Part shown: one piece after another, positions 33,540 through 43,017 of the stretch
Numbering within the stretch: the stretch's first letter is position 1
Layout of the letters: the number at the start of each line of letters is the position of its first letter
Translations under genes and position numbers: made by a program
The notes under the pieces: generated by a model
Seen by the model: the letters and a program-made list of their open reading frames with translations, nothing else
Told to the model about the DNA's origin: nothing
The model's database searches: none
Source: SVFI01 sp045588655
Lineage (GTDB): Bacteria; Bacillota; Clostridia; Lachnospirales; Lachnospiraceae
Reading direction: 5' to 3'
DNA length: 64,000 bases
Assembly (NCBI GenBank): GCA_045588655.1
Contig: JAZNEP010000049.1
Location: 26,208 to 90,207 of the forward strand

Positions 33540-34208
33540 TTATTCTTCAATATCTTCCATCACATCTACATCATGGTCATTACTTAAAGCCTGTACTTCA
33601 TCATTTAACGACAACATTCTCGCATCCAAATCTGAAACCATCATAGCACACTCGACCAATTCCTTTTTAATGTGCTCTGGGGCATTTCCTTCAAATTTGT
33701 AATAAATCTTATGCTCCAGACTTGCCCAAAAATCCATTGCAACCGTACGTATCTGAATTTCTACTTTTGCATCCACAATACGGTCGGAAAGAAAAATAGG
33801 TACTGTCACGATTAAATGATAACTCTTATATCCACTCGCTTTCGGATTTAAAATGTAATCCTTCACTGAGCATACTTTGATATCACTCTGATTAATGAGC
33901 ATCTCTGCGATTTGATAAATATCTGATGTAAAGGAACAAATCACTCGGATACCTGCAATATCATTTACATATTTTACCATATTTTCTATGGTCGATTCAT
34001 AACCGTGTTTTTTTAATTTTTTTACAATACTTTCCGGAGATTTCATACGAGACTTAATATGCTCAATCGGATTATATTTATGTACATGATGAAATTCATC
34101 ATTTAAAATCTCAAGCTTCGTTCCTATCTCCTTTAATGCTGAATTATATACAAGCTGAACCTCTTTCCAGCTGTCTATATCATTTCGCGTGTCCGGCACA
34201 AATTCCAT
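33540..34208 (-). CDS. Small alarmone synthetase (RelQ/RelP-type (p)ppGpp synthetase), 222 residues
   Basis: A stand-alone RelA/SpoT synthetase domain with no hydrolase or regulatory domains. DIAGIRVICSFTSDIYQIAE near residue 88 and KDYILNPKASGYKSYHLIV (near 118) carry the G-loop Tyr and GTP-binding residues; VEIQIRTVAMDFWASLEHK is the second signature. Length is that of RelQ-type enzymes, which form tetramers and are transcriptionally controlled. It makes ppGpp from GTP or GDP and ATP in response to stress. The start follows GGTGGCTAGCT. Confidence 0.95.
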   Translation of the reverse strand: MEFVPDTRNDIDSWKEVQLVYNSALKEIGTKLEILNDEFHHVHKYNPIEHIKSRMKSPESIVKKLKKHGYESTIENMVKYVNDIAGIRVICSFTSDIYQIAEMLINQSDIKVCSVKDYILNPKASGYKSYHLIVTVPIFLSDRIVDAKVEIQIRTVAMDFWASLEHKIYYKFEGNAPEHIKKELVECAMMVSDLDARMLSLNDEVQALSNDHDVDVMEDIEE

Positions 34209-34293
34209 AGCTAGCCACCATCTTTCTGTAATTTACAATTTCTTTTTATATTTTATCATATATTCTTGTATAATTGTACAATTTTACTAATTT

Positions 34294-34569
34294 TTAATAA
34301 AAATCATCTTCTTCTATCACATGAATTTCCAAATAGTCAAACTCGATTGTCTCAATAAAGTTGTCCTGATAAAATCTTGCGCGATTGTGCTGTTGAAATT
34401 CACGTACTGTATTATCCAGCCAAAGTGGTTTCCCAAGATCAAATTCATATGTTACTTTGTCTATCGCAGCGAACACTTTTTGTGTTCTGCGCTGCTTGCT
34501 GTCGTCACAGATGACGGTATCACGAATCATACGGTTATCTTTCCAGATTTTCGCCCATAAACGGAACAT
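34294..34569 (-). CDS. Uncharacterised small protein, 91 residues
   Basis: It begins MFRLWAKIWKDNRMIRDTVI and is rich in charged and aromatic residues, with no membrane segment. The C-terminus is acidic (IHVIEEDDFY). The ATG at 34569 follows AGAGGTGGTAAAG. It stands upstream of the alarmone synthetase gene, with 85 bases between, and may share its transcript. I recall similar short proteins in Lachnospiraceae without function. Confidence 0.7.
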   Translation of the reverse strand: MFRLWAKIWKDNRMIRDTVICDDSKQRRTQKVFAAIDKVTYEFDLGKPLWLDNTVREFQQHNRARFYQDNFIETIEFDYLEIHVIEEDDFY

Positions 34570-34655
34570 CTTTACCACCTCTTTCTAAACACTTTTTCAG
34601 TTTAATGGAATTTTTGTACATATTCAAGAAAAAAATGAAAAGACTAATTTCAAAG

Positions 34656-34684
34656 TTGACAACAAATATGTCATGATGTAATAT
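34656..34684 (+). promoter_or_regulatory. Promoter of the hemolysin III-like gene
   Basis: TTGACA, 17 bases and TAATAT, followed about 45 bases later by AGGAGG and the start at 34733. Confidence 0.8.
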
Positions 34685-34732
34685 CAAATATATATCATGT
34701 AGTTTTTAATACTACTTGTTGTATCTAGGAGG

Positions 34733-35392
34733 TTGTATATGCAAATCACTTTACGAGAACCAGGAAGCGCGCTCACCCATTTTATTGCCATGACATTAAC
34801 GGTGGGCGGCTCCATTCCACTTTTGATAAAAGCATCTGAATACGGAACGCTTTGCCTTATTGCAATGATTATTTTTATCTCCAGTATGATTTTACTGTAT
34901 GGCGCAAGCGCTACGTATCATTCGGTAAATGTTCCTGCTGCACTACTCAAGATTTATCGCAAAATCGACCACGCAATGATTTTTGTCCTGATTGCAGGAT
35001 CCTATACACCGGTGTGTCTTCTTGTGCTCAGTCCCTCCAGCGGTTATCCGTTACTCATCGCTGTATGGAGCTTTGCCGTTGTTGGTATTTCAGTAAAATT
35101 ACTGTGGATTAACTGTCCGAAATGGTTTTCTTCCATTATATACATTGCCATGGGATGGCTCTGTGTCTTTGTGTTTAGTCCGATTTTGAACAGTATTCAG
35201 GGACCGGCTTTTGGTTGGCTGCTTTCCGGCGGAATCATCTATACCATCGGCGGTATCATTTATGCACTGAAATTAAAACCGTTTAACTCACGACATAAAA
35301 ATTTCGGTTCGCATGAAATCTTTCATCTGTTTGTGATGGCCGGAAGTCTTTGCCATTATATTTTTATGTATCAATATGTTATCGGGATGTAA
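34733..35392 (+). CDS. Hemolysin III / YqfA-family (PAQR-like) membrane protein, 219 residues
   Basis: Seven hydrophobic segments fill the protein. The family features are HF near residue 14, a central YHSV after SATYHS (residue 60), KIDHAMIFVLIAGSYTP (77–93) and the final FHLFVMAGSLCHY. The conserved Ser, His and Asp residues of PAQR proteins, thought to bind zinc and form a hydrolase-like site, are present. The name comes from a Bacillus hemolysin, but the actual role, perhaps in membrane lipid balance, is not settled. Confidence 0.93.
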   Translation: MYMQITLREPGSALTHFIAMTLTVGGSIPLLIKASEYGTLCLIAMIIFISSMILLYGASATYHSVNVPAALLKIYRKIDHAMIFVLIAGSYTPVCLLVLSPSSGYPLLIAVWSFAVVGISVKLLWINCPKWFSSIIYIAMGWLCVFVFSPILNSIQGPAFGWLLSGGIIYTIGGIIYALKLKPFNSRHKNFGSHEIFHLFVMAGSLCHYIFMYQYVIGM

Positions 35393-35456
35393 TATTATGA
35401 TTCTTTGATTCATATATTTCATTTATACTACATTTCATATTATCGAATCACAAATA

Positions 35457-35510
35457 TAGAGGTGTAAAAATTGATTGGTTTCAACACAATTCTTACACCT
35501 CTCCTTTTTT
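35457..35510. terminator. Bidirectional terminator between the hemolysin III-like gene and galE
   Basis: AGAGGTGTAA with AATTG and its partner CAATT..TTACACCTCT make a long stem, followed by six T on the plus strand; it ends one base before the galE stop codon. Confidence 0.85.
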
Positions 35511-36527
35511 CTAGTCCTCAAATCCATTCGGATTGTTTTTTTGCCATCTCCATGCGTCTTCACACATTTCTTTAATTCCTCGCTCAGCTACCCAACCAAG
35601 TTCTTCCTTTGCCAAGGAAGCATCTGCATAGTTGGTCGCGATATCGCCTGCCCTGCGCGGTTTAATCTCGTACGGAACCTTTGCATCTGTTGCTGCCTCA
35701 AAATTTTTCACAATATCAAGGACGCTGTATCCGGTTCCCGTTCCAAGATTGTAAATTTTCAATCCCGGATTTTCTTTGATTTTCTCAATAGATTTCACAT
35801 GGCCGATTGCAAGATCCACAACATGGATGTAGTCTCTTACACCTGTGCCATCCGGAGTATCGTAGTCATCCCCAAACACACCCAGACATTTTAGTTTGCC
35901 TACTGCAACCTGTGTCACATATGGCATCAAGTTATTTGGAATTCCGTTTGGATTCTCACCAATCTTACCACTCTTATGCGCTCCAATCGGATTGAAATAG
36001 CGAAGCAAGATTACATTCCACTGCGGATCTGCCTTTTGGATATCCATCAGTATCTGCTCTAACATACTCTTCGTATGTCCGTACGGATTGGTAATTTCAC
36101 CTTTTGGACATTTTTCCGTTACCGGAATTTCCGCCGGCGTACCATATACAGTCGCCGAAGAAGAGAAGATAATGTTTTTCACTCCATGCTTTTTCATCAC
36201 GTTAAACAATATCAGTGAACCTGTGATGTTATTGTGATAATACTCCCAAGGCTTTTGTACAGATTCTCCGACCGCCTTTAATCCTGCAAAATGAATTACA
36301 CTGTCAATTTTGTTTTCTTCAAAAATCTTATCCAAAGCCGCTTCATCCAAAATGTCGGCTTTATAAAAAGTAACCGGTTTACCAGTAATTTCTTCTACTC
36401 GCTCCAGAGATTTGACACTCGAATTACTAAGGTTATCCACCACTACTACGTCATACCCTGCAGTTTGTAATTCCACTACCGTGTGGCTTCCGATAAATCC
36501 GGTACCACCTGTAACTAATACTGCCAT
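35511..36527 (-). CDS. galE: UDP-glucose 4-epimerase, 338 residues
   Basis: It interconverts UDP-glucose and UDP-galactose with bound NAD. The Rossmann motif GGTGFIGSHT stands at residues 7–16, the catalytic SSSATVYG near 122, and YGHTKSMLEQI (Tyr near 148, Lys four later). Length is typical. It lies 34 bases after the UDP-sugar pyrophosphorylase gene, so both probably form one operon that supplies UDP-sugars. Confidence 0.97.
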   Translation of the reverse strand: MAVLVTGGTGFIGSHTVVELQTAGYDVVVVDNLSNSSVKSLERVEEITGKPVTFYKADILDEAALDKIFEENKIDSVIHFAGLKAVGESVQKPWEYYHNNITGSLILFNVMKKHGVKNIIFSSSATVYGTPAEIPVTEKCPKGEITNPYGHTKSMLEQILMDIQKADPQWNVILLRYFNPIGAHKSGKIGENPNGIPNNLMPYVTQVAVGKLKCLGVFGDDYDTPDGTGVRDYIHVVDLAIGHVKSIEKIKENPGLKIYNLGTGTGYSVLDIVKNFEAATDAKVPYEIKPRRAGDIATNYADASLAKEELGWVAERGIKEMCEDAWRWQKNNPNGFED

Positions 36528-36561
36528 TCTTCCTCCTTACTTCTCTCTTTATCCAAAGTTG

Positions 36562-37788
36562 CTATAGGGTAACCCCATTCTTTTCTAAGAGAGCACGTGC
36601 TGTTTCCACGCTGTCAATTCCTTCTTTGTTTTTAATCGGCGCAAATTCTTTTTCACGCACCACTTCATACGGAAGACATGTTTCCATTTCATGAATCATG
36701 TCCAGAACAAGCTGTTCAAATTTATAACCATTCGGTTCTTCCGGTTTCACCTGATTTCCGTCAGCGTCTAAATAAGGAATCTTCTTTTCCACTACATGGA
36801 GTGGTAACTCATGTGACATAATCCGATCCAATTCGCTCACACGGAACAGATAGTTTAAGATTACACCAAAGTTATATGCGTAGTCCCCATTTTCATCTTT
36901 CTGATCGCGCATCTCATCCGTCAGCTCGTAGTATTCTACGATAGATGGTCTGCCATCTTCCAGACATATCACACCGACTTTCTCATCCGGATTTGCTTTG
37001 CGAACCACTTTGGCTCCAACCACACAACCGCTTTCCTCGCAGGCTCCCACAAACGTAGGATCTGCAATACTCTGCAGTACGTTATCCACAGCAAACACAT
37101 TGAGCCACTCGATTCCGGTCTTACGAACAATGTCCAAAATGTTGCTTCGATCCATCGACACAAACCATCCGCCATTACCATTTGGTGAAGTTGAGATTTT
37201 TGCCCTTTCTTCCAAATATACGTTACCGTCGAAATCTACCGCCGGTGCCATCTCCTGCTGGAAGAAATGAACATAGTCTTTTGGATATCCAAAATAGTCA
37301 TGTTCTTCAAAAAAACTTACTGTTGCCTCATGGTTTTTATCACTCGTCATAACAAAAAGATAAATCCAATTGCCCGCCTGACTTGTCACGCGCATTAAAT
37401 TGCGAATGAGACATTCAAAAATATACAAGTCCTTTGTGACACCGATATTATACACACCTTTTGGTGCATCGGAGCCAAGTCTTGTTCCCATTCCGCCGGC
37501 CAAGAGTACAGCGCCGACCTTGTTTGCCCGAATCGCCTCCAGACCTTTCTGTGTAAAAAGATCCTTCTTCTCCTCAATCTCCGTCAGTTGCATTGCCTTT
37601 AACGGCTCAATTGTCCCCTTTTTTAAACTATCCTGACGTTTATCCAAAAAACGAATGATTGAAAAATCTGTCTCCTCAATCTGAGTTAAAAGTGCACTTT
37701 GTTCCTCTTTTGATAGTTCATCAAAATATTTTAACAGATGCTGCTGTCCTATCTCAGACAGCTTCTGCCAAGCTTGTTCATAATTCAT
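36562..37788 (-). CDS. UDP-sugar pyrophosphorylase, eukaryotic-type UDPGP family, 408 residues
   Basis: It makes a UDP-sugar from UTP and sugar 1-phosphate. The nucleotide-binding VLLAGGMGTRLGSDAPKGVY near residue 93 is that of the UDPGP type 1 family (UAP1/AGX-like), unlike the bacterial GalU. FVMTSDKNH and VDNVLQS are further family motifs. UDP-N-acetylhexosamine or UDP-glucose/galactose are both possible products; the galE neighbour favours UDP-glucose/galactose or their N-acetyl forms, but this is open. Confidence 0.92.
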   Translation of the reverse strand: MNYEQAWQKLSEIGQQHLLKYFDELSKEEQSALLTQIEETDFSIIRFLDKRQDSLKKGTIEPLKAMQLTEIEEKKDLFTQKGLEAIRANKVGAVLLAGGMGTRLGSDAPKGVYNIGVTKDLYIFECLIRNLMRVTSQAGNWIYLFVMTSDKNHEATVSFFEEHDYFGYPKDYVHFFQQEMAPAVDFDGNVYLEERAKISTSPNGNGGWFVSMDRSNILDIVRKTGIEWLNVFAVDNVLQSIADPTFVGACEESGCVVGAKVVRKANPDEKVGVICLEDGRPSIVEYYELTDEMRDQKDENGDYAYNFGVILNYLFRVSELDRIMSHELPLHVVEKKIPYLDADGNQVKPEEPNGYKFEQLVLDMIHEMETCLPYEVVREKEFAPIKNKEGIDSVETARALLEKNGVTL

Positions 37789-37825
37789 ATACGTTCTCCT
37801 CTTTCCTTTTTATGGAATCAAAACA

Positions 37826-38680
37826 TTATTTACATTCGAGTGTTATTTTAACAAGTTCCGGTCTATTTAGCAAGCGCTGCGGAACTACACTGTTTCCAAG
37901 CCCGCGACTGACAATCATGGACGTTCCATTTTCTTCATGGAGCCCTTCTGTATATTCAGGCAGAAATCCTTGATCCGGTGCCACAAATCCCCCAATAAAC
38001 GGAATTCGGAACTGTCCTCCATGCGCATGTCCGCTAAGAACCAGATCTATATCATGCTCTGTATACTCTTCAAAGAGCTGTGGCTCGTGCGCCAAAAGGA
38101 CAGAAAACTGTCCCTGTGCTTCCTTTTCGAGCTGTGTCATTACTTCCTCACGTCCGGATTTCATAGATAGCGTATCGTCATCTATACCCATCAGACAAAT
38201 AAATTCCTCCCCATTTCCTAAGGAAATTCGGTGCATCTCATCCCGAAGCACTATAGCTCCTAACTTCTCCAGTCCATCAAACAATTGGAATGTATTGGTG
38301 TCCGACAGCCAATTATCATGATTTCCAGTCACAAAATATACAGGTGCAACTTGCATTGCCTGCTCTACAAAGATTAGACCTTTTTCCACATCCGGATGAT
38401 TACTGTCAATCAAATCACCTGTAATCACAATCAAATCCGGATCTTCCTTTTTGATTTTCTCCATCAGTCTTTTTTGATTTTTTCCGAACAGCTTGTTATG
38501 CAAATCCGATATCTGCACAATTACATATCCATCAAAGCTTTGGGGTATCTTTTCATTGCTAACACGATATTGCGACACATCAATTACATTATTTTCTACA
38601 TACAGTAAAATAAAAATAACCAATAAGAAAAGCAGGCACTTAAGAAGCCTTGCCATTCTTTTTCCAAATGTTTTTTGCAT
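37826..38680 (-). CDS. Membrane-anchored metallophosphoesterase, 284 residues
   Basis: The start is set at 38680, six bases after AGCAGGTGATG; the frame upstream is long but without a signal. One membrane segment at residues 12–30 (LLKCLLFLLVIFILLYV) precedes a calcineurin-type domain with all metal motifs: ISDLHN (D, H), VITGDLID (GD), VTGNHDNW (GNHD), LLAHEP and LSGHAHGGQ (GHxH). It resembles YkuE/YaeI-type phosphoesterases acting on lipid head groups, such as UDP-diacylglucosamine; the substrate here is not known. Confidence 0.92.
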   Translation of the reverse strand: MQKTFGKRMARLLKCLLFLLVIFILLYVENNVIDVSQYRVSNEKIPQSFDGYVIVQISDLHNKLFGKNQKRLMEKIKKEDPDLIVITGDLIDSNHPDVEKGLIFVEQAMQVAPVYFVTGNHDNWLSDTNTFQLFDGLEKLGAIVLRDEMHRISLGNGEEFICLMGIDDDTLSMKSGREEVMTQLEKEAQGQFSVLLAHEPQLFEEYTEHDIDLVLSGHAHGGQFRIPFIGGFVAPDQGFLPEYTEGLHEENGTSMIVSRGLGNSVVPQRLLNRPELVKITLECK

Positions 38681-38702
38681 CTTCATCACCTGCTTTAGAT
38701 TC

Positions 38703-39713
38703 TTATAAAAATTCCACACCACGCTCTTTTGCGTACTGCACATCTTCCTCTTTCCAAATGGAAGCATGCACTTCACCGATATGTGCTTTTCTGAGGAAAA
38801 ACATACAAATACGGGATTGACCGATACCTCCGCCGATAGTATACGGAAGTTCATGATTTAAAAGTGCTTTCTGGAACGGAAGCTCTGCCCTGTCCATACA
38901 TCCTGCTTTTTCCAGCTGCTGCTTCAGCGCTTCCTCATCCACGCGGATTCCCATGGAAGAAAGCTCCAGTGCAATATCAAGAACCGGATAATAAACAATA
39001 ATGTCTCCGTTGAGTTTCCAATCATCATAGTTCGGTGCTCTTCCATCGTGTGGCTTCCCGGAAGCAAGCTTATCACCAATCTGCATGATAAACACAGCTC
39101 CGTGTTCTTTTGCCACCTCTGTCTCTCTTTCCTTGGCTGTAAGGTCAGGATAACGATCCTCCAGTTCCTGTGTTGTCACAAATGTGATCTCTTCCGGAAG
39201 GAAGCATTCCACATACTGATACTGGTTTGCCATATATTTTTCCGTCACACGAAGCGCTTCGTATACAGATTTGACTGTGTCACGTAAAGTTTCCTCATTA
39301 CGATCTTCTTTACGAATAATTTTTTCCCAGTCCCACTGGTCTACGTAGATGGAATGGATATTGTCGGTATCTTCATCTCTACGAATTGCATTCATGTCCG
39401 TGTAAAGACCTTCACCTACTTCGAATCCATAGTTTCGTAATGCTAATCTTTTCCATTTTGCAAGAGAATGAACAATCTCTACTTCCATATCATTTTGTTC
39501 TTTAATACCAAATCTTACAGGACGTTCCACACCATTTAAATTATCATTTAATCCTGAACTGGCACCTACAAAAAGTGGGGCAGAAACACGGCTCAGATTT
39601 AATTGTGTAACCAGCTCTCTTTGAAAAAAGTCTTTTACACGCTTGATTGCCTTTTCCGTCTCTTTGATGTTCAGGGAAGGCTTATATCCTTCCGGTATTA
39701 CGATTTGGCTCAT
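38703..39713 (-). CDS. asnA: Aspartate--ammonia ligase, 336 residues
   Basis: It makes asparagine from aspartate, ammonia and ATP. The family is related to class II tRNA synthetases: LSRVSAPLFVGASSGLND, VDQWDWEKII and GGGIGQSRICMFFL (motif 3-like) are clear. The ATG at 39713 follows AGGAGGAGAAAAA. It lies 56 bases after asnS on the same strand, so asparagine synthesis and its loading on tRNA are probably expressed together. Confidence 0.97.
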   Translation of the reverse strand: MSQIVIPEGYKPSLNIKETEKAIKRVKDFFQRELVTQLNLSRVSAPLFVGASSGLNDNLNGVERPVRFGIKEQNDMEVEIVHSLAKWKRLALRNYGFEVGEGLYTDMNAIRRDEDTDNIHSIYVDQWDWEKIIRKEDRNEETLRDTVKSVYEALRVTEKYMANQYQYVECFLPEEITFVTTQELEDRYPDLTAKERETEVAKEHGAVFIMQIGDKLASGKPHDGRAPNYDDWKLNGDIIVYYPVLDIALELSSMGIRVDEEALKQQLEKAGCMDRAELPFQKALLNHELPYTIGGGIGQSRICMFFLRKAHIGEVHASIWKEEDVQYAKERGVEFL

Positions 39714-39769
39714 TTTTTCTCCTCCTGCTTTTGACAACCTTAAGGCCGTCTTTATTTTGGTCTGACAAA

Positions 39770-41161
39770 TTACAGTTCGCAGTTGTTAACCGTTCTCGGG
39801 AACGGAACCACGTCACGGATATTGCCCATACCAGTGAGGTACATCACACATCTTTCAAAACCAAGACCAAATCCTGCATGTCTGGCTGTACCATACTTAC
39901 GCAAATCCAAATAGAAGTCATAGTCTTCCGGATTAAGATCAAGCTCTTTCATACGTGTCAAAAGTTTATCATAATCATCTTCACGCTGGCTTCCTCCAAT
40001 GATCTCCCCAATTCCCGGAACCAAGCAATCCATCGCTGCTACTGTTTTTCCGTCTTCATTTAATTTCATATAAAAGGCTTTGATTTCCTTTGGATAATCT
40101 GTTACAAACACAGGCTTTCCAAATTCTTTTTCTGTCAGATAGCGCTCATGCTCTGTCTGCAGATCACATCCCCATGATACTTTATAATCAAACTCATCAT
40201 TATGCTTCTCTAATATTTCTATGGCCTCAGTGTATGTCACATGACCAAAATCTGAATTCATAACGTGTGTCAATCTCTCAATCAGACCTTTATCTACAAA
40301 TTGGTTAAAGAAATTCATCTCTTCCGGTGCATTTTCAAGCACATACTGAATGATATATTTAATCATACTTTCTGCCAGAATCATATCATCCTTTAAGTCT
40401 GCAAATGCGATTTCCGGCTCGATCATCCAAAACTCTGCCGCATGTCTTGTCGTATTGGAATTTTCTGCACGGAACGTCGGTCCAAATGTGTAAATATTTT
40501 TGAAGGCCATCGCATATGTTTCACCGTTCAACTGTCCGCTCACGGTAAGATTGGTGGATTTACCAAAGAAATCCTGCGAGAAATCTACACTTCCATCCTC
40601 TTTGCGCGGTACTTCATTTAAGTCCATAGTCGTAACCTGGAACATCTCTCCTGCACCTTCACAGTCACTTCCTGTGATGATTGGTGTATGCACATAGACA
40701 AAATCTCTCTCCTGGAAGAATTTGTGTATTGCATATGCTATGAGCGAACGCACACGGAACACTGCCTCAAACGTATTTGTTCTAGGTCTAAGGTGCGAAA
40801 TTGTTCTCAAGTATTCAAACGTATGTCTTTTTTTCTGAAGCGGATAATCCGGTGTAGAAGCACCTTCAATCACGACCTCTGTTGCCTGAATTTCAAACTT
40901 CTGTTTTGCCTCCGGTGTCGGTGTTACCACACCTTTAATCACCAATGCTGCACCTACATTTAATTTTCCTATTTCACCAAAATTAGGAAGCTCATCGGAA
41001 TATACTACCTGAATCGGTTCAAAAAATGTTCCGTCATTGATGACCAAAAAACCAAAACTCTTGCTGTCACGTTTGCTACGCAACCAGCCCCCGATGGTTA
41101 CCTCCTTATTTAGAAATTCTTCTTCCTTACGATACAAATCTCTGATATTCACTAAATCCAT
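39770..41161 (-). CDS. asnS: Asparaginyl-tRNA synthetase, 463 residues
   Basis: It charges tRNA-Asn directly. The OB-fold anticodon domain covers residues 1–110 (VTIGGWLRSKRDSKSFGFL), and the class II core has motif 2 as FGPTFRAENSNTTRHAAEFW and motif 3 as GFGLGFERCVMYLTGM. It is distinguished from AspRS by its length and by the AENSNT pattern of motif 2. The start follows AAAAGGAGTAAG. A sigma-A promoter stands about 85 bases before it. Confidence 0.97.
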   Translation of the reverse strand: MDLVNIRDLYRKEEEFLNKEVTIGGWLRSKRDSKSFGFLVINDGTFFEPIQVVYSDELPNFGEIGKLNVGAALVIKGVVTPTPEAKQKFEIQATEVVIEGASTPDYPLQKKRHTFEYLRTISHLRPRTNTFEAVFRVRSLIAYAIHKFFQERDFVYVHTPIITGSDCEGAGEMFQVTTMDLNEVPRKEDGSVDFSQDFFGKSTNLTVSGQLNGETYAMAFKNIYTFGPTFRAENSNTTRHAAEFWMIEPEIAFADLKDDMILAESMIKYIIQYVLENAPEEMNFFNQFVDKGLIERLTHVMNSDFGHVTYTEAIEILEKHNDEFDYKVSWGCDLQTEHERYLTEKEFGKPVFVTDYPKEIKAFYMKLNEDGKTVAAMDCLVPGIGEIIGGSQREDDYDKLLTRMKELDLNPEDYDFYLDLRKYGTARHAGFGLGFERCVMYLTGMGNIRDVVPFPRTVNNCEL

Positions 41162-41243
41162 TGATATCTTACTCCTTTTACTGTATCTGATTTAAATCGG
41201 ATGACATCACACCGATTCTTGGACGTTTCACGCCACAAAGGTG

Positions 41244-41272
41244 ATTATATCGCATTTATTTTGTTTTTACAA
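41244..41272 (-). promoter_or_regulatory. Promoter of asnS inside the end of the CAP-domain gene
   Basis: TTGTAA, 17 bases and TATAAT on the minus strand; the -35 box and most of the spacer lie within the last codons of the upstream gene. Confidence 0.7.
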
Positions 41273-42359
41273 CCACTGCTTTACTGAACTTTCCGTATAC
41301 TTTCTTCTTTCCTGACTTTTTGTAGGCCCGCACTTTGAAATAGTACTTCTTTCCGGATTTCAGTTTTGTCACGCGATATTTTGTCGTTTTATTCGTTTTT
41401 ACTGTAGCTACTTTCTTATATTTTCCTTTTGCACTCGTTGCGCGCCAAATCTCATAGCCATCACATGTTCTCTTTGACCAGGCCAGACGCACAGCTTTTT
41501 TGCTCTTTGCCGTCACCTTGAGATTTTTTATCTGATACGGTTTTTTTACTTGACTTGTGGAATCTCCTGTATCGGACGCATTCGAACCTGATGAGCCGGA
41601 ATTATTGGATCCGGACACATTTGACTGCGGTGATTCTTTCGCATTCTCTCCCACTATAGTAATTGGCACCTTCAAGCTTGTCCCCTGATACGTAACCGTT
41701 ACCGTCTGCGCACCGGTTTGATTCTTATGATACCCTTTGCACATTTGACTTATGACCGGAACGTATCCAACCCCATGTTTGTCACACTGTACCACAAGAT
41801 ATCGATCCATAGATTCAATCTCTGTTCCTTCTGGGTAACTGACACTGCTACTTTGATCCATTTTAACGGACTCTAAGTTGCAACCTGAGATAAACATCTG
41901 ACTCCAGTTTTTTCTATAACTTCCGCCCTCATAATATCCAATACCGACATGGGTATAACTTTCTGTTAAAATGTTTCTTCTGTGCCCTTCACTATTGAGC
42001 CATCCAAGCATGACAGCTTCCGGAGAGCTGTAACCGGCCGCAATATTTTCTCCCGCACCGCCACAGGATATATTATATTGACTCAGCACTGTAAAGCAAC
42101 TTGATCCGTCCGGTCGTGTATGATCAAACAATTCTACAATTTCTTTTGCACGCACACCGGAAGCCTTCTGTAAAGCAGAAAACATTGCAACCGCTTCCCT
42201 TCCATTCTCCAGACGCGCTTTATTTACAAGCTTGAGCACTTCCCACTCCGGCGTATTTGCGATTTGCTCATATGGTTGTGCTGCATAGGCATCCTTTTCT
42301 CCCCAAATTACCATAAACACAAACATGATTAACAGTGCCAGTTTCTTCCCTCTCTTCAT
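41256..42359 (-). CDS. Secreted CAP-domain protein with fibronectin type III tail, 367 residues
   Basis: Residues 1–28 form a signal peptide (KRGKKLALLIMFVFMVI, then DAYAA). The CAP (SCP/PR-1) domain spans about residues 40–165, with VNKARLENGREAV, HTRPDGSSCFTVL, GENIAAGY and GHRRNIL, giving the usual His and Glu pairs of the cavity. A Ser/Gly linker follows near 255 and a fibronectin type III domain near 285–367, ending in a Lys-rich tail. CAP proteins are secreted and of varied function. The gene is the last of the seven-gene operon, starting two bases after the preceding stop. Confidence 0.9.
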   Translation of the reverse strand: MKRGKKLALLIMFVFMVIWGEKDAYAAQPYEQIANTPEWEVLKLVNKARLENGREAVAMFSALQKASGVRAKEIVELFDHTRPDGSSCFTVLSQYNISCGGAGENIAAGYSSPEAVMLGWLNSEGHRRNILTESYTHVGIGYYEGGSYRKNWSQMFISGCNLESVKMDQSSSVSYPEGTEIESMDRYLVVQCDKHGVGYVPVISQMCKGYHKNQTGAQTVTVTYQGTSLKVPITIVGENAKESPQSNVSGSNNSGSSGSNASDTGDSTSQVKKPYQIKNLKVTAKSKKAVRLAWSKRTCDGYEIWRATSAKGKYKKVATVKTNKTTKYRVTKLKSGKKYYFKVRAYKKSGKKKVYGKFSKAVVVKTK

Positions 42360-42361
42360 AC

Positions 42362-43000
42362 TCATCTCTCCCATTCAGTGAATATCTGTACGATCTGTTT
42401 GTAGTAGCGATTTCCGTCCTCCTGTGTAAACATTTTTACAAGCGCAGTATTTAATGTCTGTTTGTCTGTTGCCTGTAGCATACTCGAATAAATTTTTTTA
42501 TATGCACCACCCTGAAGGTTCTCCGCTTTCAAAGCGTGTCTGACTTTTTTTCTTACCGTTTCCGGAACACTTTTTACGCTTTCATTTTCATCTTTGGTTA
42601 ATGTCTGTTTTTTGATTTTGGCAGTGGACTGTTTTGCCCCTTTTTCCTTGCTTACATGTTCTCGGCGTACCAAATTCATTCCTCTGGCTTTCCAAAAATC
42701 AATTACGCTGTCATATCCACTGTCCTTGCTGATAATGTGATACTCTTTGACTCCTGTATGCGCAATCAGATAACCGAGATACGTCGTCAGCTGGAAATCG
42801 AGATAATTTTTTGCGGTCTTACTGGTTTTTATATACTCTACATGCGAGACCGCAGATGAAATTCTGACATGATCATCAAACGGTACCGCTCCTGTTTTGG
42901 GTCCGTAGAAAATAACCACCAAATCATTCTCCTGTAGTTTTTCAATCCCATATAACCCTTTTACCCCGGTATTTTCATAGTCAATTAGATAAATCGCCAT
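42362..43000 (-). CDS. PIN/NYN-like domain protein, putative RNase, 212 residues
   Basis: The start at 43000 follows GGGAGG. The first 120 residues look like a NYN/PIN nuclease fold: AIYLIDYENTG at the start gives the first acidic site (D, E), FDDHVRISS and FQLTTYLGYLI lie in the middle, and HIISKDSGYDSVIDFWKARG gives the other acidic site. A Lys-rich linker and a helical 60-residue tail follow. NYN proteins cut RNA with a magnesium site. The acidic residues appear kept; a nucleic-acid role beside the AlkD-like protein is plausible, but not shown. Confidence 0.75.
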   Translation of the reverse strand: MAIYLIDYENTGVKGLYGIEKLQENDLVVIFYGPKTGAVPFDDHVRISSAVSHVEYIKTSKTAKNYLDFQLTTYLGYLIAHTGVKEYHIISKDSGYDSVIDFWKARGMNLVRREHVSKEKGAKQSTAKIKKQTLTKDENESVKSVPETVRKKVRHALKAENLQGGAYKKIYSSMLQATDKQTLNTALVKMFTQEDGNRYYKQIVQIFTEWER

Positions 43001-43017
43001 GGTGCCATCCTCCCACA

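Noticed and set aside
41162..41255. Possible T-box before asnS
   Set aside because: Only 94 bases, no specifier loop, no T-box sequence, no terminator.
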